From positions 85,911-149,910 of the forward strand of contig NZ_JAHBOI010000006.1 of NCBI RefSeq assembly GCF_018531425.1: a DNA stretch of 64,000 bases, in the 5' to 3' direction. The position numbers and the translations under genes are program-made. This document shows positions 50,091-58,193 of this stretch, in pieces. Source of the DNA: Paenarthrobacter sp. DKR-5. GTDB taxonomy: Bacteria > Actinomycetota > Actinomycetes > Actinomycetales > Micrococcaceae. Position 1 is the first letter of the stretch. Each line of letters opens with the position of its first letter. A model generated the notes under the pieces. That model had not been told where the DNA came from. It ran no database searches and worked only from the letters and a program-made list of their open reading frames with translations.

Positions 50091-51005
50091 ATGAGTACAG
50101 ATAGCCCGCAGCCCCCGGCCGGCGACGAAGTGGAGTCCGGGGCAGCTGCAGAGGTCCAGGCGGCGGCCGCCGCCACCCTGGGGGACGTCATGCTGGCCGT
50201 CGAAGAGCTGTGGCCGGAGTCCCTCGCCGAGGAGTGGGACGCGGTCGGACTCGTGGTGGGCCGGCCGGCGGCAGCGGTGAGCCGCATCATGTTCGCTGTG
50301 GACCCCACCCTCGAGGTGGTCGAGGAAGCGCTCGAGTGGGGTGCGGACCTGCTGATCACGCACCACCCGCTGCTGCTCAAGGGCGTGACCTCCGTCGCGG
50401 CCACCAGTGCCAAGGGCAGGACGGTGCACCGGCTGATCGAGGGTGGCTGCGGCCTGCTCACCGTGCACACCAACGGTGACAGCGCCGTTGGCGGTGTGTC
50501 GGATGTGCTCGCGGACGCGCTCGGCCTCACCGACGTCGCACCGCTGACCCCGGCCGCCAACGGCCTGGCCGAAGAAGGGATCGGCCGGGTCGGTGACCTG
50601 CCCGAGATCCTCAGCCTCGGGGACTTCGCGGCCAAGGTGTTCGGCATCCTGCCCGCGGTGGCCGGCGGCGTCCGGGTGGCGGGGGACCGGCAGGGCCTGG
50701 TCCGCCGCGTAGCGATCTGCGGGGGCGCGGGCGACAGCCTGTTCGACGCGGTGCGCGGCCACGAAGCCGACGTCTTCGTCACGGCCGACCTGCGGCACCA
50801 CCCGGCGTCGGAAGCCCGCGAGGCGGCCGTCAACGGCCGGCCCTACCTGATGGACCTCTCGCACTTCGCCAGTGAGTGGCTTTGGCTGCCCGCCGCCGCC
50901 GAGGCGCTGGGCAACGTGCTGCAGGACCAGCATTACGACGTCGAACTGCGGGTCAGTTCAACGAACACCGACCCGTGGGATTTCATCCTCACCCCCGGCA
51001 GCTGA
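50091..51005 (+). CDS. NIF3-like dinuclear metal centre protein
   Basis: 304 residues from ATG 50091. NIF3/YbgI/DUF34 family: two-domain protein with a bimetal site; ligands appear in ITHHPLLLKG, TVHTNGDSAVGG and DLSHFASEW. An acidic Ala-rich tail of about 25 residues precedes the fold. The family is associated with metal handling and, in some names, GTP cyclohydrolase I; the reaction is not settled. It precedes a zinc-ribbon protein and RNase HI, the usual actinobacterial order. Confidence 0.9.
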   Translation: MSTDSPQPPAGDEVESGAAAEVQAAAAATLGDVMLAVEELWPESLAEEWDAVGLVVGRPAAAVSRIMFAVDPTLEVVEEALEWGADLLITHHPLLLKGVTSVAATSAKGRTVHRLIEGGCGLLTVHTNGDSAVGGVSDVLADALGLTDVAPLTPAANGLAEEGIGRVGDLPEILSLGDFAAKVFGILPAVAGGVRVAGDRQGLVRRVAICGGAGDSLFDAVRGHEADVFVTADLRHHPASEAREAAVNGRPYLMDLSHFASEWLWLPAAAEALGNVLQDQHYDVELRVSSTNTDPWDFILTPGS

Positions 51006-51101
51006 GTGCCGCCTTGGCCGTTGGCCGCCGCCGAGCCGCTAGCGTACTGTTGAACAGCCGGGCGCACGGCCCGGCCCTTGCCGGTAATGCATGGAGGTAC
51101 C

Positions 51102-51842
51102 GTGGCGAAGGCAGCACCGCAGGAGCAGATGAAGCTGCTTGACCTGCAGGCACTGGACGCGAAATTGAAGTCCCTGGCGAACCGGGCGGCGAAGGTGAAG
51201 GCCGATCCGCGGGTGGCGGAGCTTTCGTCCGCCGTCAATGGCGCCAGGAGCGAGCTCGCGGCAGCCGAAACCGCCCTCAAGGACGCGCAGCGGGAGCTGG
51301 CCCGGGCCGAGGGGGACGTCGAACAGGTCGCCGGCAGGATCCAGCGCGACGAGGCCCGGCTCAACAGCGGCACCGGCCTGTCCAAGGACCTGCTCGCACT
51401 GCAGCACGACATTGCCTCGCTGAACAAGCGGCGCTCCGACCTCGAAGACATCGAGCTGGAGGCCATGGAGCGCGTGGACGCGCTCAGCTTGGACCGGGAC
51501 GCCAAACAGCAGGCCGGCGCGGCGCACGAGAAGGCTTTCGAGGAACTGCGCGCCGAACTGCAGGCGGAGCTCTCCGCCCTCGAGGCCGAGCGCAAGACCG
51601 TCGTCGCGCAGCGGACCGAGTTCGCCGCCGGGATCGACCCGGCGCTGCTCGCCCTGTACGAGAAAACCCTGCAACGCCGCGGCATCGGGGCTGCACGGCT
51701 GTTCCACGGCAAGTCCGAAGGTTCAGGGTTCCAGCTCAGCCCCGGCGACCTGGCGGACATCACGAAGGCCGCGGAGGACGACGTGGTGTTCTGCCCGGAC
51801 TCGGGCTGCATCCTGGTGCGTTCCTCGGAGTGGGGCAGCTGA
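51102..51842 (+). CDS. CT398-like coiled-coil protein with degenerate zinc ribbon
   Basis: 246 residues from GTG 51102 behind GGAGG (51093-51097). A long helical hairpin (about 15-175, many Ala/Glu/Arg heptads, including KSLANRAAKVKADPRVAELS) precedes a C-terminal zinc ribbon. The ribbon is incomplete: only VFCPDSGCILV keeps cysteines, and the first knuckle reads FHGKSEGSGFQLSPG with none. The protein may bind RNA or a metal-delivery partner; function unknown. It follows NIF3 and lies four bases from the RNase HI gene. Confidence 0.83.
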   Translation: MAKAAPQEQMKLLDLQALDAKLKSLANRAAKVKADPRVAELSSAVNGARSELAAAETALKDAQRELARAEGDVEQVAGRIQRDEARLNSGTGLSKDLLALQHDIASLNKRRSDLEDIELEAMERVDALSLDRDAKQQAGAAHEKAFEELRAELQAELSALEAERKTVVAQRTEFAAGIDPALLALYEKTLQRRGIGAARLFHGKSEGSGFQLSPGDLADITKAAEDDVVFCPDSGCILVRSSEWGS

Positions 51843-51845
51843 CCG

Positions 51846-52790
51846 GTGACGCTTTTCGAAACCGATGACCTGACCGCTTCCTCCGCGCCGAAGGCGGGGC
51901 GGCGCATCCTCGTCGTCGAAACCGACGGCGGCGCGCGCGGCAATCCCGGCCACGCCGGGTACGGCGCGCTCGTGCGCGACCCCGACACCGGAACGATCCT
52001 GGCTGAACGCGCCGAATATCTCGGGCGGGCGACCAACAACGTTGCCGAGTATTCCGGGCTGGTCGCGGGCCTGAAGATGGCCCACGAGATCGACCCGGAG
52101 GCCTGGATCCTGGTCAAGGCCGACTCGAAACTCGTCGTGGAGCAGATGAGCGGCCGGTGGAAGATCAAGCACGAAGACATGCGCGCGCTGGCCGGCGAAG
52201 CCCGCCGCGCCGTCGACCCCCGGCGGGTGAAGTACGAGTGGATTCCCCGGGAGAAGAACAAGGACGCGGACCGGCTTTCGAACGAGGCGATGGACGCCGG
52301 GGAGGCCGGCATTGACTGGCAGCCGAAGAAGAAACCGGCCGCGGTACCCGCAGCGGGCGTCGATGACCTCATTGAGGTTGCCACGGAAGTCCCGCCGGTG
52401 CCCACCGGCCGCCTGCACCATGTGGAAATCTGGGTGCGCGACTTCGCGGTGGCGGAGGAGTCGCTGGGCTGGCTGCTGGAGCGGCTCGGGTACGTCCGGA
52501 AAGACTCCTGGGACAGCGGGGCATGTTTTGCAGGTGCCGACGGCTATGTGGTGCTTGAGGCAGGGCCGGACGTTGCGGCGGCGCCGCACGAGCGCCGACG
52601 GCCCGGGCTGAACCATCTGGCATTCAGGGCCGGCACGCGTGCCGAGGTCGATCTGCTGGCCCGCCGTGCTGCCAGCCACGGATGGCGGCTCATGTTCGAG
52701 GACAAGCACCCCTACGCCGGGGGAGCGGACCATTATGCGGCGTACCTGGAGAACACCGACGGGTTCGAAGTGGAACTCGTCGCGGACTGA
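51846..52790 (+). CDS. RNase HI - VOC (glyoxalase-fold) fusion protein
   Basis: 314 residues from GTG 51846. The N-terminal half (about 18-150) is a bacterial RNase HI with its four carboxylates in VETDGGARGNPG, NNVAEYSGL, KADSKLVVEQMSG and KNKDADRLSNEAM. A Pro/Ala/Lys linker (about 158-190) leads to a C-terminal VOC domain: HHVEIWVRDF, GLNHLAFRAG and NTDGFEVELV, including His and Glu positions usual for its metal. RNase HI removes RNA from RNA-DNA hybrids. Other actinobacteria fuse RNase HI to a CobC-like phosphatase; this pairing is different. The VOC substrate is unknown. Confidence 0.85.
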   Translation: MTLFETDDLTASSAPKAGRRILVVETDGGARGNPGHAGYGALVRDPDTGTILAERAEYLGRATNNVAEYSGLVAGLKMAHEIDPEAWILVKADSKLVVEQMSGRWKIKHEDMRALAGEARRAVDPRRVKYEWIPREKNKDADRLSNEAMDAGEAGIDWQPKKKPAAVPAAGVDDLIEVATEVPPVPTGRLHHVEIWVRDFAVAEESLGWLLERLGYVRKDSWDSGACFAGADGYVVLEAGPDVAAAPHERRRPGLNHLAFRAGTRAEVDLLARRAASHGWRLMFEDKHPYAGGADHYAAYLENTDGFEVELVAD

Positions 52791-52866
52791 GGCGTAGCGT
52801 GGGGGCGGTGAGACGCCGTCGAGCAGCAGGCGGCGACCTGGAAGTCGAACGACAGGAGTACCTGGC

Positions 52867-54045
52867 GTGAAAGCACTGACCTGGCAAGCCAACCGTAAAG
52901 TCGCCGTCGAGACCGTTCCCGATCCTGTGATCCAGGAACCTACCGACGCCATCATCCGGATTACCTCCACCGCGATCTGCGGATCGGACCTGCACCTGCT
53001 CGACGTTCTCGGCCCCTTCCTGAACAAGGGCGACATCCTCGGACACGAGCCGATGGGAATCGTCGAGGAGGTCGGTGCGGGCGTCACCAAGCTGAAGCCG
53101 GGCGACCGCGTCGTCGTGCCGTTCAACATCGCCTGCGGAACCTGTTTCATGTGCAAGCGCGGTCTGCAGTCCCAATGCGAAACCACCCAGGTGCACGAGC
53201 ACGGATCGGGCGCGGCACTGTTCGGCTACACCGAGCTCTACGGCTCGGTGCCCGGCGGCCAGGCGGAACTGCTGCGCGTGCCCTTCGCCGACTACGGCCC
53301 GATCAAGATCGAGAACACTGACGCCCCGGACGAACGCTACCTGTTCCTCTCCGACATCCTCCCGACGGCCTGGCAGGGTGTGCAGTACGCCAATGTGCCC
53401 GCCGGAGGCACACTCGCCGTGGTCGGGCTCGGACCGGTAGGGCAGTTCGCGGCCCGGATCGGCAAGTATCTGGGCTACGACGTCATTGGCATCGAGGGGG
53501 TCCCGGAACGGCGAGCGATGGCCGAGCGGCACGGCGTCGCCACTCTGGACTGGACCAAGGACGCCCGCGAGGAGCTGCGCGAGCGCACCGGCGGGCGCGG
53601 TCCGGACTCCGTCGTCGACGCCGTGGGGATGGAGGCGCACGGCAACCCGGTGGCGTCGGCGGCCCAGCAGGCGGTCGGTTTCCTGCCGGACCCCCTCGCG
53701 AAGCTGGCCATGAAGACGGCGGGCATGGACCGGCTCGACGCGCTGCTCGGTTCGATCGACTCCGTCCGGCGGGGCGGCACGGTGTCCATCTCCGGAGTCT
53801 ACGGAGGCCAGGGATCGCCGCTGCCGATGCTGACCATGTTCGACAAGCAGCTGACCCTGCGGATGGGACAGTGCAACGTCAAGCACTGGATCCCGGATCT
53901 GCTGCCACTGGTCGAAGACAGCTCGGACCCGCTCGGAGTGATGGACCTGGTGACGGACCGCGCCCCGCTGTCCGAGGCGCCGGCGATGTACGAAAAGTTC
54001 AAGAACAAGCAGGATGGCTGCATCAAGGTGGTCCTGCAGCCCTGA
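52867..54045 (+). CDS. Zinc-dependent alcohol dehydrogenase
   Basis: 392 residues from GTG 52867 with CAGGAG upstream; TAGCGT (52795-52800) is a -10 candidate. MDR family of the long type (FDH/threonine-dehydrogenase-like). Catalytic zinc in AICGSDLHLLD and GHEPMGIVEEVG; structural zinc CGTCFMCKRGLQSQC is complete, in contrast to the MDR at 44214. NAD site VVGLGPVGQFAARIGKYLG, and the long insert with GFLPDPLAKLAMKTAGMDR that is usual in glutathione-independent formaldehyde dehydrogenases. Substrate unproven. Confidence 0.9.
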   Translation: MKALTWQANRKVAVETVPDPVIQEPTDAIIRITSTAICGSDLHLLDVLGPFLNKGDILGHEPMGIVEEVGAGVTKLKPGDRVVVPFNIACGTCFMCKRGLQSQCETTQVHEHGSGAALFGYTELYGSVPGGQAELLRVPFADYGPIKIENTDAPDERYLFLSDILPTAWQGVQYANVPAGGTLAVVGLGPVGQFAARIGKYLGYDVIGIEGVPERRAMAERHGVATLDWTKDAREELRERTGGRGPDSVVDAVGMEAHGNPVASAAQQAVGFLPDPLAKLAMKTAGMDRLDALLGSIDSVRRGGTVSISGVYGGQGSPLPMLTMFDKQLTLRMGQCNVKHWIPDLLPLVEDSSDPLGVMDLVTDRAPLSEAPAMYEKFKNKQDGCIKVVLQP

Positions 54046-54058
54046 GACCAGCCGAGCC

Positions 54059-54823
54059 CTAGCCCGGGAGGATGAGGTTCAGGGCGTGCGGCCGCTTGGC
54101 CGTCCCGGCAACCAGCTCCGCATCCCAGCGTTCCCCGGCGGCCTTGAGCAGGGCCGCCGGGGTCGCGGGTGCGGCGCCGCGGCGGGTCAGCAGGTGCCGG
54201 ACAAGCTCGCCGCGCGTGTGCTTGGCGAAGTGCGAGACGACGGTGCGTTTGCCGTTGCGCTCCTGGAAGACGTTGACGTCCACGCTGCGGCCCGGGTCCG
54301 GCCGCCACGCGGCCGCGTAGGTCGAAGAGCGGCAATCCACCACGAGCTCGCCGTCGGCCCGCGCGGACAGGTGCTCGGTGAGCACCGGCTTCCAGTAGGA
54401 GGCAAGCCGGCCGAGGCCCGGAAGTGACGCGGACATGGAGAGCCGGTAGGCCGGGATCGGGTCAGCAAACCCGATGGCGCCCCAGAGGGCGGAAATCACG
54501 ACGACGGCGGAATCCGCCTTCCGCCGCTGGGCGGCCGTGAGCGACCGGTAGCCCAAGGCATCGTAGAGGACGCCGGAGTACACCGCGTGCGCCGGCGCCG
54601 CCGGCTCGGCCCGGAGCCGCGTGTTGCGCTCGACCTCGGCGGCGAGGGATGCGCCCACTCCGAGCAGTTGCTGCGCGTCCTCGTGGGCGCTGACCTTGGC
54701 CAGGGCCTCCAGCACGGCGCCCCGCGCAGCGGTGAGCCCCGGGAACTGGAGCCGGCCGGCGTCGAACGGCTCCCCCTTGCGCGCGGGGGTCTTGCCTTCG
54801 GAGGGCGGGAGGAGGATCAGCAC
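54059..54823 (-). CDS. yaaA: YaaA family peroxide-stress protein
   Basis: 254 residues from GTG 54823. UPF0246/YaaA, which in E. coli lowers free iron during peroxide stress and has a DNA-binding-like fold. Start LILLPPSEGKTPA, YSGVLYDALGY, ISALWGAIGFADPIPAYRLSM and DVNVFQERNGKRTVVSHFAKHTRG are the family blocks. TAGGAT plus six bases precedes the GTG, so translation is probably leaderless. It is divergent from rnpB. Confidence 0.93.
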   Translation of the reverse strand: MLILLPPSEGKTPARKGEPFDAGRLQFPGLTAARGAVLEALAKVSAHEDAQQLLGVGASLAAEVERNTRLRAEPAAPAHAVYSGVLYDALGYRSLTAAQRRKADSAVVVISALWGAIGFADPIPAYRLSMSASLPGLGRLASYWKPVLTEHLSARADGELVVDCRSSTYAAAWRPDPGRSVDVNVFQERNGKRTVVSHFAKHTRGELVRHLLTRRGAAPATPAALLKAAGERWDAELVAGTAKRPHALNLILPG

Positions 54824-54829
54824 CCCACG

Positions 54830-54835
54830 ATCCTA
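54830..54835 (-). promoter_or_regulatory. -10 element for leaderless yaaA
   Basis: TAGGAT on the minus strand, six bases, then GTG 54823. It lies only ten bases from the rnpB -10 on the other strand, so the two promoters are nearly back to back. Confidence 0.6.
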
Positions 54836-54844
54836 CCGGCCCGG

Positions 54845-54850
54845 TACACT
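54845..54850 (+). promoter_or_regulatory. -10 element for rnpB
   Basis: TACACT, eight bases before the 5' end predicted from the P1 helix of RNase P RNA. Confidence 0.6.
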
Positions 54851-54858
54851 TGACTCGG

Positions 54859-55237
54859 GACGGGTCGGCCGGGCGATCGCGTTGCGCCCCGGCGCACCGA
54901 GGAAAGTCCGGGCTCCGCAGGGCAGGGTGGTGGGTAACGCCCACTCGGGGAAACCCGCAGGCTAGTGCCACAGAAAACAGACCGCCTGCCGCCTTCGGGC
55001 GCTGCAGGTAAGGGTGAAACGGCGGTGTAAGAGACCACCAGCTTCCCGGGTGACCGGGAAGGCTCGGTAAACCCCACCCGGAGCAAGGTCAGACAGGACG
55101 CGTTTGAGGGCTGCCCGCCCGAGCGTCCGGGTAGACCGCTTGAGGCCGCCGGCAACGGCGGTCCTAGATGGATGATCGCTACTCCGCACGGGGCAACCCG
55201 CGCGGATGACAGAACCCGGCTCACAGGCCGGCCCGTC
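54859..55237 (+). ncRNA. rnpB: RNase P RNA (bacterial type A)
   Basis: The ribozyme that trims 5' ends of pre-tRNAs. The ends are set by helix P1, GACGGGTCGGCC (54859-54870) pairing over 12 bp with GGCCGGCCCGTC (55226-55237). Conserved elements follow in order: GAGGAAAGTCCGGGCTCC (about 54898-54915), GGTGGGTAACGCCC, AGGGTGAAACGG, the GGTAAACCCCACCCGGAGCAA segment, GATGGATGATCGCT and AGAACCCGGCTCACA near the 3' end. Length, about 379 nt, is typical of actinobacteria. No gene overlaps it. Confidence 0.96.
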
Positions 55238-55251
55238 CCCTCAGCCTGTCA

Positions 55252-55303
55252 AGAAATGACGCGCCGAAAAGAAATGGCGCCCGAAAAGAAATGACGCGCG
55301 AAC
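55252..55303 (+). repeat. Three tandem copies of the rnpB terminator 5' arm
   Basis: AGAAATGACGCGC-type units start at 55252, 55270 and 55287 (periods 18, 17), and a fourth at 55304 is the true 5' arm of the terminator. The second has AGAAATGGCGC. The region lies between the rnpB 3' end and its terminator stem and has no open frame. Confidence 0.85.
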
Positions 55304-55343
55304 AGAAATGACGCCGTTCCCCGCCGGGGAACCGCGTCATTTT
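55304..55343. terminator. Terminator downstream of rnpB
   Basis: GTTCCCC (55316-55322) and GGGGAAC (55326-55332) form the top, loop GCC; after one C-C mismatch the stem continues GAAATGACGC (55305-55314) with GCGTCATTTT (55334-55343). The A- and T-rich base makes it a good terminator on either strand, fit also for the convergent PfpI gene. Confidence 0.85.
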
Positions 55344-55388
55344 CTGCCTGCGCCGAGGCGCCCGAAGCGCCGGCGGCAGTGAGAGCAG

Positions 55389-55955
55389 CTAGGCCGTCTG
55401 GCCGGCGTGCTTTCCTTCCGCAACCTCCTCGACGATCTTGGCGTTGAACGCCGGCAGGTCGTCCGGGTTGCGGCTGCTGACAAGGCCCTGATCCACGACA
55501 ACTTCCTCGTCCACCCAGGTGGCCCCGGCGTTCTTCAGGTCGGTCGCCAGCGTGTGGAACGAGGTGAGCTTACGCCCGTTGGCGACGCCGGCTTCGATCA
55601 GGATCCACGCGGCGTGGCAGATGGAAGCGACGGGCTTGTGGCTGGCGAAGAAGTCGCGCACGAAGGCCACCGAGTCCTTGTCCACCCGCAGGTCGTCCGC
55701 GTTCACCACGCCGCCGGGCAGGACCAGTGCGTCGTAGTCCGAGGCGTTGGCGTCGGACACCGCCACGTCCACGGGGAACTCGTCAGCCGGGTCAACGTGG
55801 TTGAACCCCTTGACGGAACCGCTCTTGGGCGAGACCAGGACAGGCTGGGCGCCGGCGTCCTTGACAGCCTGCCACGGGCTGGTCAGTTCGACTTGCTCGA
55901 CGCCGTCAGTGAGCAGGAAGGCAATCTTCTTGCCGCTGAGATTCTGTTCGGACAT
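55389..55955 (-). CDS. PfpI/DJ-1 type 1 glutamine amidotransferase-like protein
   Basis: 188 residues from ATG 55955 with AGGAGG upstream. DJ-1/PfpI fold: AFLLTDGVEQVELTSPW with the conserved Glu, PGGVVNADDLR, and nucleophile Cys in ASICHAAWILI followed by His-Ala. These proteins are YhbO/YraA-type stress proteins, described as deglycases or chaperones; the real activity is debated. Length is normal. Confidence 0.92.
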   Translation of the reverse strand: MSEQNLSGKKIAFLLTDGVEQVELTSPWQAVKDAGAQPVLVSPKSGSVKGFNHVDPADEFPVDVAVSDANASDYDALVLPGGVVNADDLRVDKDSVAFVRDFFASHKPVASICHAAWILIEAGVANGRKLTSFHTLATDLKNAGATWVDEEVVVDQGLVSSRNPDDLPAFNAKIVEEVAEGKHAGQTA

Positions 55956-56024
55956 GGTTCCTCCTTGATGAGAGTCAACTGTCGGTGACGTCCGGGTGTC
56001 TCCGGGCCTCGCTTCAAGCCTATG

Positions 56025-56058
56025 AAGAAACCAGATTGATAAGCAAGCTTGGTTTCTT
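56025..56058. repeat. 9-bp perfect inverted repeat in the PfpI upstream region
   Basis: AAGAAACCA (56025-56033) and TGGTTTCTT (56050-56058) around an AT-rich 16-nt spacer, in the 170-bp region between the divergent PfpI gene and the small ORF at 56126. The two arms are on successive helical turns (25 bp centre to centre), which fits a dimeric regulator. Confidence 0.6.
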
Positions 56059-56125
56059 GGCGGGCATCCTGGGCACGCCCGGTGCCCTTCTGGAAAGCTT
56101 CAGCATTCTCTGCCATCATGCAGGC

Positions 56126-56305
56126 ATGAGCGAACACACACCCCTTGAGCAGGCTCAGGAAAACCTCGCCGAAGCAGTGCGGCAGTACGAGAAGGCCAAG
56201 GGCGACCACGCCCGCGGGGACATCAGCCAAGCGCGGCTGGCGCAACTGGAGGAGCTCAAGGACATCGCCGCTACGGACCTGCAGCGGGTGCTCAGGGAGC
56301 AGTAG
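56126..56305 (+). CDS. Small helical protein of unknown function
   Basis: 59 residues from ATG 56126. The sequence is almost all charged helix, MSEHTPLEQAQENLAEAVRQ through LEELKDIAATDLQRVLREQ, with heptad-like spacing, so a short coiled coil. No cysteine or membrane part. Codon usage fits the GC-rich third positions of real genes here. It is convergent with def, 18 bp away. I do not recognise a family. Confidence 0.65.
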   Translation: MSEHTPLEQAQENLAEAVRQYEKAKGDHARGDISQARLAQLEELKDIAATDLQRVLREQ

Positions 56306-56323
56306 CGGCCGGCCGGTGCCGGG

Positions 56324-56896
56324 TCAGTGCCCGAACGGGTCCGGGTCCACTCCCGGCATCCAGGACGCTCCGGGGACGCCCCAGCCGCTGGCCTTGATGG
56401 CTTTTTTGGCCTTGCGGGTGTAGCGGTCGTTGAGCTTGTCAACGTACAGCTTGCCGTCGAGGTGGTCGTACTCGTGCTGCATCACCCGCGCGAACCACCC
56501 CGAGGCCTCGAAGGACACCGGCTGGCCGTACCCGTCGAAGCCGCTCACCTTGGCATAGTCCGCCCGTTTGAGCGGGAAGTGCAGCCCGGGCACCGACAGG
56601 CAGCCTTCGACTTCTTCGTCAGGGTCCGGCGCGCTGCCGGGCACCTTGGAGAGCAGCAGCGTCGGGTTGACCAGCACGCCCTGTTCGGGCGCGCCGTCGT
56701 CGTTGGCGTACCGGTAGACGAAGATCCGCAGGCCGACGCCGATCTGCGGGGCGGCCAGGCCGACGCCGTTGGCGGCGTCATTGGTCTCGACCATGTCCGC
56801 GATCAGCGTGCGCAGCTCGTCGTCGAAGTTGACGACCTCGGCGGCGCGCCGGTGCAGCACGGGTTCGCCGGTGATGACGACGGGGTGAACGGTCAT
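56324..56896 (-). CDS. def: Peptide deformylase
   Basis: 190 residues from ATG 56896. It removes the formyl group from nascent N-termini. Three metal and catalytic motifs are intact: GVGLAAPQIG, EGCLSVPG and QHEYDHLDG. An insertion of polar residues (YANDDGAPEQG, APDPDEE) fits actinobacterial enzymes. It lies 30 bases after the acyl-CoA dehydrogenase on the same strand. Confidence 0.96.
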   Translation of the reverse strand: MTVHPVVITGEPVLHRRAAEVVNFDDELRTLIADMVETNDAANGVGLAAPQIGVGLRIFVYRYANDDGAPEQGVLVNPTLLLSKVPGSAPDPDEEVEGCLSVPGLHFPLKRADYAKVSGFDGYGQPVSFEASGWFARVMQHEYDHLDGKLYVDKLNDRYTRKAKKAIKASGWGVPGASWMPGVDPDPFGH

Positions 56897-56926
56897 TGTT
56901 GCCTTCCCAAGCCTCCGCTGCCGGCC

Positions 56927-58081
56927 TCAGCCGGCGATTTCCCGGCCGATCACGTCGCGCATGATCTCGCTGGTTCCGCCGAAGATGGTCAGCAGGCGCG
57001 CGGCGAGGAAAGCCTGGGCGACGGGGTACTCGAGGATGTAGCCGTAGCCGCCGTGCAGCTGAAGGCACCGGTCGGTGATGGACTTGACGCGCTCGCTGGC
57101 CCACAGCTTGGCCCGGGCCGCGTCCGCGGCGCCGAGCCGTCCTTCATTGAAGGCGAGAACGGCACGGTCGACGTAGCTCTCCGTGACCTCCACCTCGGTG
57201 AGGATGTCGGCCAGGGCGAACCGGCTGTTCTGGAAGTCGATGACGCGTTCGCCGAAGGCGTTCCGGTCCTTGGTGTAGGCGACCGTTGCCTCGTAGACCG
57301 TGCGCGCGACGGCGGAGGAGGCGACGGCGATGGCGAGCCGGCCCTGGGGCAGCTGACCGGCGGCGTACTCCAGGCCGCGGCCTGCTTCGCCGACCAGGTT
57401 GCGAGCGGGCACCCGGACACCGTCGAAGAACAGCTCGGCGGTATCGGAAGCCTTCAGGCCCATCTTGTCCAGCTGCCGGCCGGTCGTGTAGCCCTCGCCC
57501 TTCTCGACCATGAACAAGCTGAAGCTCCCGCGGGAACCCCGCCCGGTCCCGCCGTCCGTGCGGGCCAGCACCAGGGCGGCGTCGCCGGAAATGCCGTTGC
57601 CGATGAAGGTCTTCTGCCCAGTGATCAGCCAGTCGTCGCCGTCGCGGACGGCCTTGGTCCGGATGCCGCGCAGGTCGCTTCCGGCCCCCGGTTCCGTCCA
57701 GGCAACGGAGGTGACCTTTTCGCCCGAAACCATGGCGGGCAGCCAGTACTGCTTCAGTTCCTCGCTGCCGTATGCAAGCAGGTGGGGCAGCACCAGGTCG
57801 TCGTGCAGGTGGAAGGCAAGGCCCACCGCGAGGTGGTTGGCGCGGGCAAATTCCTCGTCCAGGACGGCGCGGAAGCGGTAATCCGGCATCCCCGCGCCGC
57901 CGAACTCCTCGGGCACGGCCAGGCCGAGCAGGCCCTGTTCCCCGGCGGCCGTCCACAGCTCGCGCGGCATCAGGTGCGCGGCGTCCCAGTCGGCATAGTC
58001 GGCGGCGACTGAGCGGGCGTTGAACTCGGCCGCGACCTCGCGGAACAGTTCGTGGTCCTCTTCGAAGAGATTGCGCTGCAT
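56927..58081 (-). CDS. Acyl-CoA dehydrogenase
   Basis: 384 residues. ATG 58081 is chosen for its GGGAGG and normal N-terminus MQRNLFEEDHELFREV; the frame runs to 58138 without a site. FAD enzyme that introduces the alpha-beta double bond in acyl-CoA. Signatures: SVAWTEPGAGSDLRGIRTKA, the second pattern LQLHGGYGYILEYPVAQAF with the catalytic Glu in the usual C-terminal position, and FGGTSEIMRDVIGREI at the end. It resembles long-chain/isovaleryl-type members; the substrate length is unknown. Confidence 0.94.
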   Translation of the reverse strand: MQRNLFEEDHELFREVAAEFNARSVAADYADWDAAHLMPRELWTAAGEQGLLGLAVPEEFGGAGMPDYRFRAVLDEEFARANHLAVGLAFHLHDDLVLPHLLAYGSEELKQYWLPAMVSGEKVTSVAWTEPGAGSDLRGIRTKAVRDGDDWLITGQKTFIGNGISGDAALVLARTDGGTGRGSRGSFSLFMVEKGEGYTTGRQLDKMGLKASDTAELFFDGVRVPARNLVGEAGRGLEYAAGQLPQGRLAIAVASSAVARTVYEATVAYTKDRNAFGERVIDFQNSRFALADILTEVEVTESYVDRAVLAFNEGRLGAADAARAKLWASERVKSITDRCLQLHGGYGYILEYPVAQAFLAARLLTIFGGTSEIMRDVIGREIAG

Positions 58082-58145
58082 CCTCGTCCTCCCTGATCCG
58101 GCCGGGGCCGTCCCGTGCCGCACGGAAATGGCACACAAACAAGAA

Positions 58146-58171
58146 GCCGCACCGGATTTCTCCGGTGCGGC
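58146..58171 (-). terminator. Terminator of tRNA-His
   Basis: 10-bp perfect stem GCCGCACCGG (58146-58155 and 58162-58171), six-nt loop, followed on the minus strand by TTCTTGTTTG. It ends the tRNA transcript before the acyl-CoA dehydrogenase gene. Confidence 0.8.
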
Positions 58172-58193
58172 CTCGCTGAGGCACTAGCCTCCT

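Noticed and set aside
55252..55345. Possible CRISPR-like array
   Set aside because: Repeats are only about 13 nt with 4-5-nt spacers of the same sequence, the last unit is a terminator arm, and no cas gene is near.
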